A DNA stretch of 64,000 nt from Bacteroidota bacterium (GTDB lineage Bacteria; Bacteroidota; Bacteroidia; Chitinophagales; Chitinophagaceae). Every line of letters starts with the position of its first letter. Position 1 is the stretch's first letter. Under the pieces are notes generated by a model, which ran no database searches, had not been told where the DNA came from, and was given only the letters and a program-made list of their open reading frames with translations. The stretch is taken from assembly GCA_028876495.1 (NCBI GenBank), contig JAGWRO010000040.1, positions 184,083 through 248,082 of the forward strand. Direction: 5' to 3'. The position numbers and the translations under genes are program-made. Positions 44,255-52,619 of this stretch are shown piece by piece.

Positions 44255-45481
44255 TTAAAGTTCGATACAAAATTGGATATAAGCTGAATTGGATTTTGTG
44301 ATTTCGCCAGGGTTACCACCTAAATTTTGACTTACAGTGCTTGTGCCTTTTATAGCTTCATAAGAAAATCTTACAACGGTTCTCCAATTCATCCAATAAT
44401 TGAGGCCAACTGCGAGAGAATTATCTTTTGTGCCCCATAAAGAATTTGCAGGGGTGGTATAATTGCCATAACGGGCAGCTAACTCGAAATTTTTAACAAC
44501 ATCATTTTGGGAAAACGCGGGTCTTAATGCTGCCATAATGTATCCTGTTTTTGTATGGTTGTCAAAAGTATAATCGTGAGTAGGATCATTTGGATCAGTG
44601 TAAGTTGCGTTACCCACTTTGGCTTCGCTATACTGGCCTTTTATGTTCAGTTGAAAAGGAGTGATATTTTCTACTACGTTCAAATCAAGTGCCCATAAAG
44701 TAGCTGTGGCACTATTAATTTTAAGATTGGCGTCTCCAACATTCCCGGTCATTAAAGAAGCACCCACTTCAATTGATGAATTGGCAAGTGGCAAAAATCC
44801 GATCCGGCCGGTGAATAATTTATTCTTGTTGTTATCAGTAATACCAATGAATTGGGTAGTGCCATCAGGTTGTAATTGCATCCCGTTTGATAAAGCAAAA
44901 TCATAACTCCATTTGGTGGTTCCAGCCTGGATGCCGCCTTCTGCTTCAACGCCAAAATCGGAAGCATCAGCAATTCCTTCCGGATCTGAGGCAAGTTTAT
45001 TGATCCATCCGGCAGCAAGGCGTTTGTTGTAAGTGCCGAAGGGTAATACCAAATAGCCTCCACGAAGAATTAAACCCGGAGTTGCATAATAAGAAGCTAC
45101 AGCCCAGTTTACTCCTACACCATCTGCACTAAAGGAGGGCTCAAATTCCATTAGAAATTTTTTACCATGCCTCCAGAGAAACATAGGACTGAATTCGAAA
45201 TGATCAGCATCACCCAAACTGTTGGATTTAGAAACACTGGATGTGCCATTGTAAGTAACGGTTGTTTTGTTACTTACATAACCAAAGGTTAATAAACCTA
45301 CTGCCATTAAATGCGATTCTCTTGGTTTGATGTAACTGGCTTGCTGTTCCAGAGTACTTACTCTGTTTAAAAGTGAAGAATCAACTACAGTTGTTGTTTC
45401 CTGGGCTTTGGTAACGGTTGCAATCAACGCGAATAGGCAAATTGCCAGTATTCGTTTTGTTAGTTTGTTTAAAGTTTGCAT
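44255..45481 (-). CDS. Outer-membrane porin-like beta-barrel protein
   Basis: 408 aa from ATG 45481 (signal peptide RILAICLFALIATVTKA); an upstream in-frame ATG at 45532 would overlap the cytochrome c gene and is unlikely. A short coiled coil (SLLNRVSTLEQQASYIK) follows, then a barrel with repeated amphipathic strands (FEFSPMFLWRHGKKFLMEFEPSF, GRIGFLPLANSSIEVGAS) ending in aromatic residues (YIQFCIEL). Resembles phosphate/pyrophosphate (OprO/P-like) porins in layout. Flanked by two c-type cytochrome genes in one operon, so a role in moving electrons or their donors across the outer membrane is possible. Confidence 0.78.
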   Translation of the reverse strand: MQTLNKLTKRILAICLFALIATVTKAQETTTVVDSSLLNRVSTLEQQASYIKPRESHLMAVGLLTFGYVSNKTTVTYNGTSSVSKSNSLGDADHFEFSPMFLWRHGKKFLMEFEPSFSADGVGVNWAVASYYATPGLILRGGYLVLPFGTYNKRLAAGWINKLASDPEGIADASDFGVEAEGGIQAGTTKWSYDFALSNGMQLQPDGTTQFIGITDNNKNKLFTGRIGFLPLANSSIEVGASLMTGNVGDANLKINSATATLWALDLNVVENITPFQLNIKGQYSEAKVGNATYTDPNDPTHDYTFDNHTKTGYIMAALRPAFSQNDVVKNFELAARYGNYTTPANSLWGTKDNSLAVGLNYWMNWRTVVRFSYEAIKGTSTVSQNLGGNPGEITKSNSAYIQFCIEL

Positions 45482-45518
45482 AACATATTTAAATATAAGT
45501 GTGAATGGATTTTTGTTA

Positions 45519-45932
45519 TTACTTTCTGGCAAGGGTTCTTATATAGTCAATCACAGCCCATCTCTGGTCAGGATGTAGTACTGCTTTAAAAGGAGGCATT
45601 GCGGTACCTGTATGCCCTTCCGAAATTTTATAAAATAATGTACCGTCGGATTCTGCCTGTACTGCTGCTGAAGTATGGTCTGCAGGTTTAGGATGCAAAG
45701 AGGCAGCTGCCGGGCCATCACCTTTTCCATTTTTTCCATGGCACGGTGTACAATAAGACTGGTATAAAACCTTGCCGTTTTTTATAGTGGATGAATTGTT
45801 TGGTTCCGGATTCTTAAGATCTGCTGCTGCTTTTGGAACCGGCCAAGAACCGGCTTGAGCAAATGTGATATTACTGCTTAGTACTAAAACTGCAGCAACG
45901 GCAATTGTTTTAAAAATGGTTTTCTTTTTCAT
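45519..45932 (-). CDS. Secreted cytochrome c
   Basis: 137 aa with signal peptide (KTIAVAAVLVLSSNITFA). One heme site CTPCHGKNGKGDGPAA and axial Met in GTAMPPF, so a class I monoheme cytochrome c. First gene of the operon, starting 38 bp before the porin start. An inverted repeat ATTTGGC-GT-GCCAAAT lies 76-91 bp upstream (46008-46023). Confidence 0.92.
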   Translation of the reverse strand: MKKKTIFKTIAVAAVLVLSSNITFAQAGSWPVPKAAADLKNPEPNNSSTIKNGKVLYQSYCTPCHGKNGKGDGPAAASLHPKPADHTSAAVQAESDGTLFYKISEGHTGTAMPPFKAVLHPDQRWAVIDYIRTLARK

Positions 45933-46007
45933 TTTATTATGTGAGTTTTTAATGTGGTGGAATATTTTGAAAATGCCTGTATCATAAAATTTTTAACTTT
46001 TTGCCGC

Positions 46008-46023
46008 ATTTGGCGTGCCAAAT
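46008..46023. promoter_or_regulatory. Candidate operator upstream of the cytochrome operon
   Basis: Perfect 7-bp inverted repeat ATTTGGC-GT-GCCAAAT in the MarR/cytochrome intergenic region, upstream of the operon's first gene. Confidence 0.45.
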
Positions 46024-46205
46024 TTAAAATAAGATCAAATTGTTTTAACCGGTTTTAATATTATTTGTTACACCAATTAAAGTTGCAACATTTAATTATT
46101 CCACAAAACTGATGCAGGAGCTCTTAAATAAAAATGATGTGAATCAGAGTGAAAAATGATTAAAATCATTAACTCTTTCAATGAGTTAGGAGAAGGTAAA
46201 CTGTA

Positions 46206-46661
46206 TTATGAACGGATTTTATCAAGCAGATTGTTCAGAACTTTAATTTCTTCTTTGTCGAGATTGGAAAGAAATCTATCCATTTCTTCACTTCTTTTTT
46301 CAATAGAACTCAAAAGCTGTATTCCTTTTTGGGTAATAATAACATCTACTCTTCTGCGATCTTCAGAATTTAGTTCGCGTTGTACTAATCCCTTTTTTCT
46401 CAACCCTTCCACCACACGTGATGCATCGGATGCTTTATCCAACATGCGAAGCTGGATTAGTTTTACTGTAAGTGCTCGTGGATATTGTCCTTTAAGGATT
46501 CTAAGGACATTGTATTGTTGAATAGTAAGGCCGAAGTCGTTGAACAATTCATTATGCATATTGATGATCCACCTGCCTGAATATATCAGGTTAACTGTAG
46601 CCTTATGATAAGGATTTCTAAAAGACCTGGATTGCTGTATGGCTTCTTCAATACTTCTCAT
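46206..46661 (-). CDS. MarR-family transcriptional regulator
   Basis: 151 aa winged helix. Helices LTIQQYNVLRILKGQYPRALTVKLIQL and the wing SEDRRRVDVIITQKG match MarR dimers that bind inverted-repeat operators and respond to small phenolic or oxidative signals. It is followed by the cytochrome operon on the same strand (274 bp away), so it may regulate it or be co-regulated. The 14-bp palindrome ATGATAATTATCAT (46757-46770) lies about 96 bp upstream of its ATG and may be its own operator. Confidence 0.9.
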   Translation of the reverse strand: MRSIEEAIQQSRSFRNPYHKATVNLIYSGRWIINMHNELFNDFGLTIQQYNVLRILKGQYPRALTVKLIQLRMLDKASDASRVVEGLRKKGLVQRELNSEDRRRVDVIITQKGIQLLSSIEKRSEEMDRFLSNLDKEEIKVLNNLLDKIRS

Positions 46662-46756
46662 CGTTCATTATATTTCCTATTTAAAAAAATAAAAATTAGT
46701 GAATTTTATAATTTCCCTGAAAGGCCTAAAGATAATTCATCCTTTAAAAATGATAT

Positions 46757-46770
46757 ATGATAATTATCAT
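46757..46770. promoter_or_regulatory. 14-bp palindrome upstream of marR-type gene
   Basis: ATGATAATTATCAT is perfectly self-complementary and sits in the 193-bp region between the AraC-type gene and the MarR-type gene. Confidence 0.4.
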
Positions 46771-46854
46771 GTGAGGAAAAATAAGCGGGTTTAACAACTT
46801 TGTACCTCCGGTATTTTTAGAGATTTGTTGAGCAATAATGGGTAACAATTGATT

Positions 46855-47862
46855 TCAATTGAAACTGTAATCTGGTGTAGGTGTATTTTTGTTCGATAAT
46901 TTATTGTACTTATTCCGGTATTCAATCGGCGTAAGGCCGGTAATTTTTTTAAACGTAGTTCGAAATGCTTTTGTATCAGTATACCCCACATCATACATTA
47001 CTTCATTGATATTCTTGCGGCTGCTTTCAAAACTTCTTTTGGCAGCTTCAATTTTTACCCGTTGTATATAGGTTAATACAGAGTTGTGAGTAGCCCGTTT
47101 AAACCTTCTTTCAAAACTTCGCCTGCCTACAGCTACTTTATCGGCTAATGCTTCTACAGTAATTTTTTCTTCAATATTTTTTTCGATATAATTCTGCACC
47201 TGTTTTACGGCCTCGTCATTATGTTCTTTTTGTCCTTTGAAAATGGTAAATGGCGATTGCGAGTTTTTATCAATGTCGACTAAAAAATACTTGGAAGCCA
47301 GTATCGCAGTTTCGCGGTCGGTATACTTTTCAACCAGGTGCAGTAGCAGGCTCCAGTAAGAATTGGCGCCGCCGCTGGAATAAATGCCTTGCTCTTCAGT
47401 AATTACTCTTCCATCTACCAGTTCCACTTCAGGAAACATTTCCCTGAACTGATCAGCAGCATTCCAGTGTGTTGAGCATTTTTTTCCATTTAACAGCCCT
47501 GTAGAAGCGAGCAAAAATGCGCCGATGCAAAGAGAAGCAACTTCGGCTCCATCATTGTGTTGCTGCACGATCCATGGAATAAATTCTTTGTTCAATTCAA
47601 GAGCTGTCGCAATGTCGCCGCTTATGGCAGGTATAAATATGAGGTCGGTTTTTGTTACTTCTTTCAATAATTTATCTGCATGCACAGTAAATAAACAATT
47701 ATTGAGTTTTATTGTTTTGGTCAAACCTACTAATTGAATCTCAAACAAAGGTTTTTTACCCGCAGCCTGTAAAAACTCGTTTACAGCGCGGAACATATAG
47801 TGCGGATCAGCAACTGCTTCTATTACCCCTGTTTCAGGAACTAAAATGGATACATTTTTCAT
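46855..47862 (-). CDS. GlxA-type AraC regulator (DJ-1/PfpI domain + AraC HTH)
   Basis: 335 aa. N-terminal DJ-1/PfpI amidotransferase-like domain with the nucleophile-elbow region VASLCIGAFLLASTG (Cys present), then two HTH motifs (ALADKVAVGRRSFERRFKRAT and INEVMYDVGYTDTKAFRTTFKKITGLTP) typical of the AraC family. GlxA-type regulators activate nearby metabolic genes in response to quaternary amines or unknown ligands. TATCTTTA lies 4 nt before its ATG. Divergent with the AHSA1 gene, 110 bp between starts. Confidence 0.92.
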   Translation of the reverse strand: MKNVSILVPETGVIEAVADPHYMFRAVNEFLQAAGKKPLFEIQLVGLTKTIKLNNCLFTVHADKLLKEVTKTDLIFIPAISGDIATALELNKEFIPWIVQQHNDGAEVASLCIGAFLLASTGLLNGKKCSTHWNAADQFREMFPEVELVDGRVITEEQGIYSSGGANSYWSLLLHLVEKYTDRETAILASKYFLVDIDKNSQSPFTIFKGQKEHNDEAVKQVQNYIEKNIEEKITVEALADKVAVGRRSFERRFKRATHNSVLTYIQRVKIEAAKRSFESSRKNINEVMYDVGYTDTKAFRTTFKKITGLTPIEYRNKYNKLSNKNTPTPDYSFN

Positions 47863-47866
47863 TGAA

Positions 47867-47874
47867 TAAAGATA
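47867..47874 (-). promoter_or_regulatory. -7-like promoter box with 4-nt gap (AraC gene)
   Basis: Minus-strand TATCTTTA, then TTCA and ATG. One mismatch to TAnnTTTG at the last base, but the same 4-nt gap seen at four other genes. Confidence 0.4.
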
Positions 47875-47944
47875 GTAATATTAATTGTCGCATATCGCCT
47901 TTTAATTGTCGTTTTTGCACACTTCTTTTTTTTAATAAGTCTAC

Positions 47945-47952
47945 TATATTTG
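47945..47952 (+). promoter_or_regulatory. -7 promoter box of the AHSA1 gene
   Basis: TATATTTG, 20 nt before the ATG at 47973, embedded in CTACTATATTTGTAG. Confidence 0.65.
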
Positions 47953-47972
47953 TAGTAACAAAAAATAATGCA

Positions 47973-48392
47973 ATGGAATTAAAAAACTCAATCACAGTAG
48001 AAACCACTGTAAAAGCGCCGGTTGAAAAGGTTTGGAAAACATGGTCAACTCCTGAAGACATTCTTCAATGGAACAATGCGTCCGATGACTGGCATACTAA
48101 ACGAGCAGAAAATGATTTGTGTGCAGGAGGAAAATTTTTATCAAGAATGGAAGCAAAAGATGGAAGTTTTGGATTTGATTTTTGGGGATTATATGATGAA
48201 GTGAAACCCAATGCACTCATTAAATATACTATGGGCGACGGTAGAAAAGTGAAGGTTACTTTTTCGGGAAATAGTAGCGAAACCAAAGTAGTTGAAACCT
48301 TTGAAGCCGAAACTGAAAATCCTCTTGAAATGCAAAGAGCCGGCTGGCAATCCATTCTCAACAATTTTAAAAAGTATACTGAATCTCAATAA
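47973..48392 (+). CDS. AHSA1/SRPBCC-domain protein
   Basis: 139 aa from the ATG at 47973; the longer open frame upstream runs into the AraC gene and has no promoter. Opens with LKNSITVETTVKAPVEKVWKTWSTPEDI, the START-like fold signature, and continues DFWGLYDEVKPNALIKYTMGDGRKV. These helix-grip proteins bind hydrophobic ligands. First of a cassette with two VOC proteins and a DinB protein, all on the plus strand and divergent from the AraC regulator. Confidence 0.9.
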   Translation: MELKNSITVETTVKAPVEKVWKTWSTPEDILQWNNASDDWHTKRAENDLCAGGKFLSRMEAKDGSFGFDFWGLYDEVKPNALIKYTMGDGRKVKVTFSGNSSETKVVETFEAETENPLEMQRAGWQSILNNFKKYTESQ

Positions 48393-48406
48393 TTATCTTA
48401 AAAACC

Positions 48407-48841
48407 ATGTCAACTATTACTTCTTATTTAAGATTTAACGGCAATTGTAAGGAAGCCATGAGTTTCTATAAAGATTGCCTTGGTGGCGAACTTAGTATGC
48501 AGAAGGTAGGAGAATCGCCAATGGCCGGTAATATGCCACAGCAAATGCAGGATAAGATTATGCACGCCACTTTAAAAAACAGTGGATTTACCATAATGGC
48601 TTCTGACCTTTGCGATGAAAAGGGACTGAAAAAAGGCAACAATGTTTCGTTGATGCTGGATTGCGACAGCGAAGACCAGATAAGAACCTTTTACAAGAAA
48701 TTATCAGAAGACGGTAATAAAACACATCCGTTGGAAGTCACTTTCTGGAATGCTTTGTTTGGTGATCTTACGGATAAATTCGGTATCAATTGGCTGATGA
48801 ATTATCAAATAGAAAGTCCTGCACAGGTTTCCGAAAATTGA
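48407..48841 (+). CDS. PhnB-like VOC-superfamily protein
   Basis: 144 aa. TSYLRFNGNCKEAMSFYKDCLGGEL opens a vicinal-oxygen-chelate fold of the PhnB/3-demethylubiquinone-methyltransferase-like type, with a second half beginning VSLMLDCDSEDQIRTFYKKLS. VOC members bind metal or antibiotics or catalyse isomerisation and dioxygenation; the substrate is unknown. 14 bp after the AHSA1 gene. Confidence 0.88.
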   Translation: MSTITSYLRFNGNCKEAMSFYKDCLGGELSMQKVGESPMAGNMPQQMQDKIMHATLKNSGFTIMASDLCDEKGLKKGNNVSLMLDCDSEDQIRTFYKKLSEDGNKTHPLEVTFWNALFGDLTDKFGINWLMNYQIESPAQVSEN

Positions 48842-48921
48842 TGGTACCTTTTACAAAGAAATCGGGTTCATGCGATAACGCGTGAACTGCTTTCTATTTC
48901 TAATTTTAAAATTTATAAGCC

Positions 48922-49296
48922 ATGTTGAAAAAATCCAAAGCATTCAGCAGTTTTTCTGTAGATGATCTGCAAAAAGCAAAGAAATTTTATGGCGACCTGC
49001 TTGAAATACATGTTGCCGATAATGCCATGGGATTAATTGAACTGCATTTTGGCGATGCCAATAAAACACTGATTTATCCCAAACCTGATCACAAGCCGGC
49101 AACTTTTACCGTGCTTAATTTCCCGGTAGAAAATATTGAAAAAATAGTCGACGAACTTACAGCCAAAGGCTTATTATTTGAACAGTATGAATACCTGCAG
49201 ACTGATGCAAAAGGAATCAGCAGGAATCCTGATGGACCAAAGATTGCATGGTTCAAAGATCCTGCAGGAAATATTTTATCAGTTATTGAAATGTAA
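48922..49296 (+). CDS. VOC-superfamily (glyoxalase-like) protein
   Basis: 124 aa. One VOC module (SFSVDDLQKAKKFYGDLL, ELHFGD, IAWFKDPAGNILSVIEM). The metal ligands typical of glyoxalase I are only partly conserved, so it may be a non-enzymatic ligand binder. Third gene of the AHSA1-VOC-VOC-DinB cassette, 80 bp after the previous gene. Confidence 0.85.
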   Translation: MLKKSKAFSSFSVDDLQKAKKFYGDLLEIHVADNAMGLIELHFGDANKTLIYPKPDHKPATFTVLNFPVENIEKIVDELTAKGLLFEQYEYLQTDAKGISRNPDGPKIAWFKDPAGNILSVIEM

Positions 49297-49323
49297 TTTT
49301 TTCATTTTGCACAAAATAAAATT

Positions 49324-49819
49324 ATGATAACGGTGCCAGTAGACGCAAAAGAATTATTTGATGCTCTTGATAAAACCAGGATGGAACTGATCCATTATAA
49401 ATAAAACCCCTTTTGAAAAAAGCTGGACAGTTGCGCAACTGGCAACGCATGTTACCAAATCAAACATCGGAATGGCGGACATGCTGAAAAAAGGGGGACC
49501 GACGCCGGAAAGAGACGCTGCAGAGGGCGTGGCTAAACTGAAAAAGGTATTTCTTGATTTTGAGGCAAAATATCAATCTCCTGAATTTATAATTCCTGAA
49601 GCGAGGGATTATGACAAAGAAGAAGTGCTAAACGATCTTGGGAAATCCATCCACCAACTTAAGGCACAGCTAAAAAACGGTAATTTATCTGAATTGCTGA
49701 ATGTGCAGATATTTGGAGAGATTACCAAACTTGAATTGTTTTATTTTGTATTGTATCATACCCAGAGGCATATCCACCAGTTGAAAAATATATTGAAAGA
49801 ATTAAGTGCTAAACAGTAA
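49324..49819 (+). pseudogene. DinB-family protein gene with +1 frameshift
   Basis: ATG at 49324 opens MITVPVDAKELFDALDKTRM...LIHYK and stops at 49402; the rest of a DinB protein continues in the next frame from about 49397 (INKTPFEKSWTVAQLATHV ... HTQRHIHQLKNIL). Removing one T near 49395-49396 would restore a 164-aa DinB four-helix protein with its metal histidines (THV, HTQRHIHQ). Either a real pseudogene or a sequencing error. DinB-like proteins are metal-dependent, often thiol-related enzymes. Restart from the ATG at 49472 would give a truncated protein. Confidence 0.85.
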
Positions 49820-49860
49820 ATCAACAAAAAAGAAAGATTTTTATTTAGGTTCTTTCTAAA

Positions 49861-50529
49861 TCACTGTTCAAAAATAATTCCTCCCGCAACAGTTCCAAGA
49901 CTGAGCAGATAACCCGTCATATCTTTCACAAATTCATCAGGCCCGCATACATAAAAGTTGCTGCTGAAATCACGGATCGTTTCCACAAGATAATTTCTGT
50001 CGATCCTTCTTTCACTGAAACCAATCACTCCTTCACGTGTGAAAACATTGATAAAATCGGGCCCAAGCATACCAAACAATTCCTTTCCATAAATAATATC
50101 TTCTGAAGTTTTGTTGGAAAGTATCAATTTGTTGCCCGCAATAATTTTACGATTGTACAAATCCCGCAGGATGGCTATAAAAGGGGTCACTCCTGCGCCG
50201 GCAGCGATAAATACGCCCGGTCCTTTGTATTGAATGGTTCCGAAAATATCGTGCAATAATAGGGTAGCTCCTGCATTTGTTTTACCTAACTGTTCGGTAA
50301 CGCCATGATGATCATTGTAAATTTTTATAGTGAATTCCAGGTAGGACCATTCGTTTAAAGAGGTGAAGGTAAAAGGACGCAATTCATTTCTCCATTCGGG
50401 AAGATCAATAGAAACCACCGTTGCCTGCCCGGGAATAAATGTATAACCTTCAGGTTTTTCTACGATAAAACGCTTTACATCATGATTGATATAACTACAT
50501 TCGAGAATTTTAACCGGGTATTCATTCAT
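49861..50529 (-). CDS. FAD/NAD(P)-binding ferredoxin-reductase-like protein
   Basis: 222 aa of the FNR superfamily. FAD-binding RPFTFTSLNEWSYLEFTIK, nucleotide-binding GVFIAAGAGVTPFIAIL and YVCGPDEFVKDMTGYLL. No iron-sulfur cluster domain, so it works with a separate acceptor (ferredoxin, flavodoxin or globin). A bipartite-element copy stands immediately downstream of its stop (plus strand, 49815-49847). Confidence 0.9.
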   Translation of the reverse strand: MNEYPVKILECSYINHDVKRFIVEKPEGYTFIPGQATVVSIDLPEWRNELRPFTFTSLNEWSYLEFTIKIYNDHHGVTEQLGKTNAGATLLLHDIFGTIQYKGPGVFIAAGAGVTPFIAILRDLYNRKIIAGNKLILSNKTSEDIIYGKELFGMLGPDFINVFTREGVIGFSERRIDRNYLVETIRDFSSNFYVCGPDEFVKDMTGYLLSLGTVAGGIIFEQ

Positions 50530-50639
50530 ACGACAGTTTTATTGTTAAAGATAAAGCAGCTTTTTATTGTAAGAAATTTATTTTATGGGAAGTAATAACG
50601 GTCATGGTAAAACGCAAAAGGACGCTGTATTCTTTCACA

Positions 50640-51086
50640 TCACTTTTTATACATATGAATTGATTGCCCTACCAGTTTCCATTTACCGTCAACTTTTTCC
50701 AGCATCCTTATTTCTTTCGAATAAGACTTTGTGCCATCGGCAGCGGTTGAAACTTCATCATGACTAACCCAGGCGCCAATTCCATGGATGCTTATTTTAT
50801 AATTACTGTTCACAGAAGTGCCTCCTTTACCCATACTTCCCGGTGCAGGATGCATCATCATTTCCGGCGGCACGTCATAGAATTTTCCATCTGCGGTAGA
50901 AACAAGAATCGTGCTGTAAGGTCTTATTTGCCAACAAGCCGCATGTGCTACAGAATCGCCGGACCGCCAGGTAGCGGATTCTTTTTCCAACACTTTTATT
51001 ATTGCTGCCGCGTCAGCGTTCTCGTAATTGCAGCCAACCATAAAATAACTGCCAAACAAAATAAGTGTAGCAACAAAGATTTTCAT
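50640..51086 (-). CDS. SnoaL-like lipoprotein
   Basis: 148 aa from ATG 51086 (the in-frame ATGs at 51104 and 51101 precede the signal peptide). Lipobox MVGC, then an NTF2/SnoaL-like domain (ADAAAIIKVLEKESATWRSGD, ISIHGIGAWVSHDEV, EIRMLEKVDGKWKLVGQSIHMYKK). Exported, function unknown. Located between the MFS transporter and the FNR-like gene, all on the minus strand. Confidence 0.8.
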   Translation of the reverse strand: MKIFVATLILFGSYFMVGCNYENADAAAIIKVLEKESATWRSGDSVAHAACWQIRPYSTILVSTADGKFYDVPPEMMMHPAPGSMGKGGTSVNSNYKISIHGIGAWVSHDEVSTAADGTKSYSKEIRMLEKVDGKWKLVGQSIHMYKK

Positions 51087-51125
51087 TCTGGTAATAGGCA
51101 TCATAAATAATTTTTTGTTAGTGAT

Positions 51126-52376
51126 TTAGATAGTCGTGTTGTCCCCGGCTGGTTTATGAAAATGAATTCCTTTCGCTTCCGGCCCGGCAAGTATAACGAT
51201 GGCACCGATAACCAATACAGTGCCGGCCATTATTTCCATTGCAGTGGCATATCCCAGCTTTTCAGCAACCACAGCTTCTACAAAAGGAATTGCTGAGGCT
51301 ATCAAAACGCCTAACTGGTAAGCAAACCCCGGAAAGAAACCCCGTAATGGACCGGGCGATAATTCATTGATGTGTGCGGGAATAATTCCCCAGGCACCCT
51401 GCACCATAAACTGCATCCCGAAAGCACCTAATGCGATCAATACACTTTCCCCGGCAAGTAACCATAACGGTATTAAAACCAGCGCGAGAATTACGGCGGT
51501 CGCCATCATTTTTTTTCTTCCATACAGATCGGATAAATAACCGAAAAACAATCCGCCTATAATGGCGCCCACCATCGAAATCATCGTGATTACTGCTGTT
51601 TCATGAGGGCTGAAATTTTTTTGTTTTTGTAAAAAAGTAGGATATAGATCCTGAGTCCCGTGAGAAATCAGGTTCATCATTGCCATTAGAAGAACGAGGT
51701 ACAAAAATAATTTCCAGTGCTTTTTCACCGCGCTTCCATATTCTTTCCAATCCTTTGCTTTGTTGGCTTTCCATGCGGCTGTTTCTTTTACTTTGCTACG
51801 AATAAATAAAGTTACCAAAGCCGGCAAGCCAGCGATGAAAAACATGGCTCTCCATCCAAAGTGAGGGAAAACAAAATAATAAGCGCCGGCAGCCAGTAGA
51901 AAACCCAATGCGTATCCTTCCTGCAAAATTCCTGATAAAAATCCACGACGTTTTACCGATACAGATTCCATCACCAATGAAGCGCCTACGCCCCATTCGC
52001 CGCCCATGCCAATACCATACAATAAACGTAACAATAAAAAGATTTGGTAAGTAGGAGCGAGACCGGATAAAATCTCCATCACCGAGTAAAAAATAATCGT
52101 GATCATTAATGGCCCTTTTCTGCCAAATCTGTCAGCCATTAACCCGAAGATCAACGCGCCCGCCGGCCGCATCACGAGGCTGGCAGTGAGTGTTAAAGCC
52201 ATTTCAGGGATCGTCTTATTAAAATCTGTGGCGATGGTGGCAAGCACAAAAGTGAGAATGAAAAAATCAAATGCATCCAATGTCCATCCGAGAAAGCCTG
52301 CAAGTACCGCATTGTTCTGGTTGCGCCTTGCTTCCTTTTCAGTGAGAACAGGAATAGCCGATTCACTTGTTGCCAT
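51126..52376 (-). CDS. MFS transporter, metabolite:H+ symporter type
   Basis: 416 aa, 12 predicted TM helices. Signature LGWTLDAFDFFILTFVLATIA in TM1, loop 2-3 MADRFGRKGP, and the GYLSDLYGRKKMMA loop 8-9. These motifs fit the sialate/aromatic-acid/metabolite:H+ symporter families; a carboxylate substrate is likely. The C-terminal cytoplasmic tail is short. Upstream (52377-52619) is a bipartite-element copy rather than another gene. Confidence 0.9.
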   Translation of the reverse strand: MATSESAIPVLTEKEARRNQNNAVLAGFLGWTLDAFDFFILTFVLATIATDFNKTIPEMALTLTASLVMRPAGALIFGLMADRFGRKGPLMITIIFYSVMEILSGLAPTYQIFLLLRLLYGIGMGGEWGVGASLVMESVSVKRRGFLSGILQEGYALGFLLAAGAYYFVFPHFGWRAMFFIAGLPALVTLFIRSKVKETAAWKANKAKDWKEYGSAVKKHWKLFLYLVLLMAMMNLISHGTQDLYPTFLQKQKNFSPHETAVITMISMVGAIIGGLFFGYLSDLYGRKKMMATAVILALVLIPLWLLAGESVLIALGAFGMQFMVQGAWGIIPAHINELSPGPLRGFFPGFAYQLGVLIASAIPFVEAVVAEKLGYATAMEIMAGTVLVIGAIVILAGPEAKGIHFHKPAGDNTTI

Positions 52377-52619
52377 TGAGTTTAATTTTAGTTTTGATCT
52401 TCATTCAGCAGCCTATTCGCCTGCGAACAATTGTTCAAGCTTCAGTTAAATTTTTTTTGCCATGCTAATATACTAAAAAGCATTTGTCGAAATGAAATAT
52501 TTGGAACGGATGAAAGTGAATTCAGTTCATGATAATGAAAATAAGAATGGATAATAATTGTTTGTTTACTATAACAGTAAGGCCTATACGAAGAATGAGA
52601 ATTAAAAAAACAGAATTTT
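52377..52619. other. 243-bp spacer with bipartite element
   Basis: No ORF. Contains AGTAAACAAA on the minus strand (52570-52561) with the second block ending near 52536, and the palindromic ATAACAG-type sequence TATAACAGTAAGG. Possible promoter of the MFS gene. Confidence 0.5.
52536..52570 (-). repeat. Bipartite intergenic element, copy 10
   Basis: AGTAAACAAA (minus, 52570-52561) with ATTCTTATTTTC 22 nt later, between the MFS and L,D-transpeptidase genes. Confidence 0.65.

Noticed and set aside
46156..46521. 121-codon plus-strand ORF over the MarR gene
   Set aside because: Antisense shadow; the minus-strand frame has a clear MarR winged helix.
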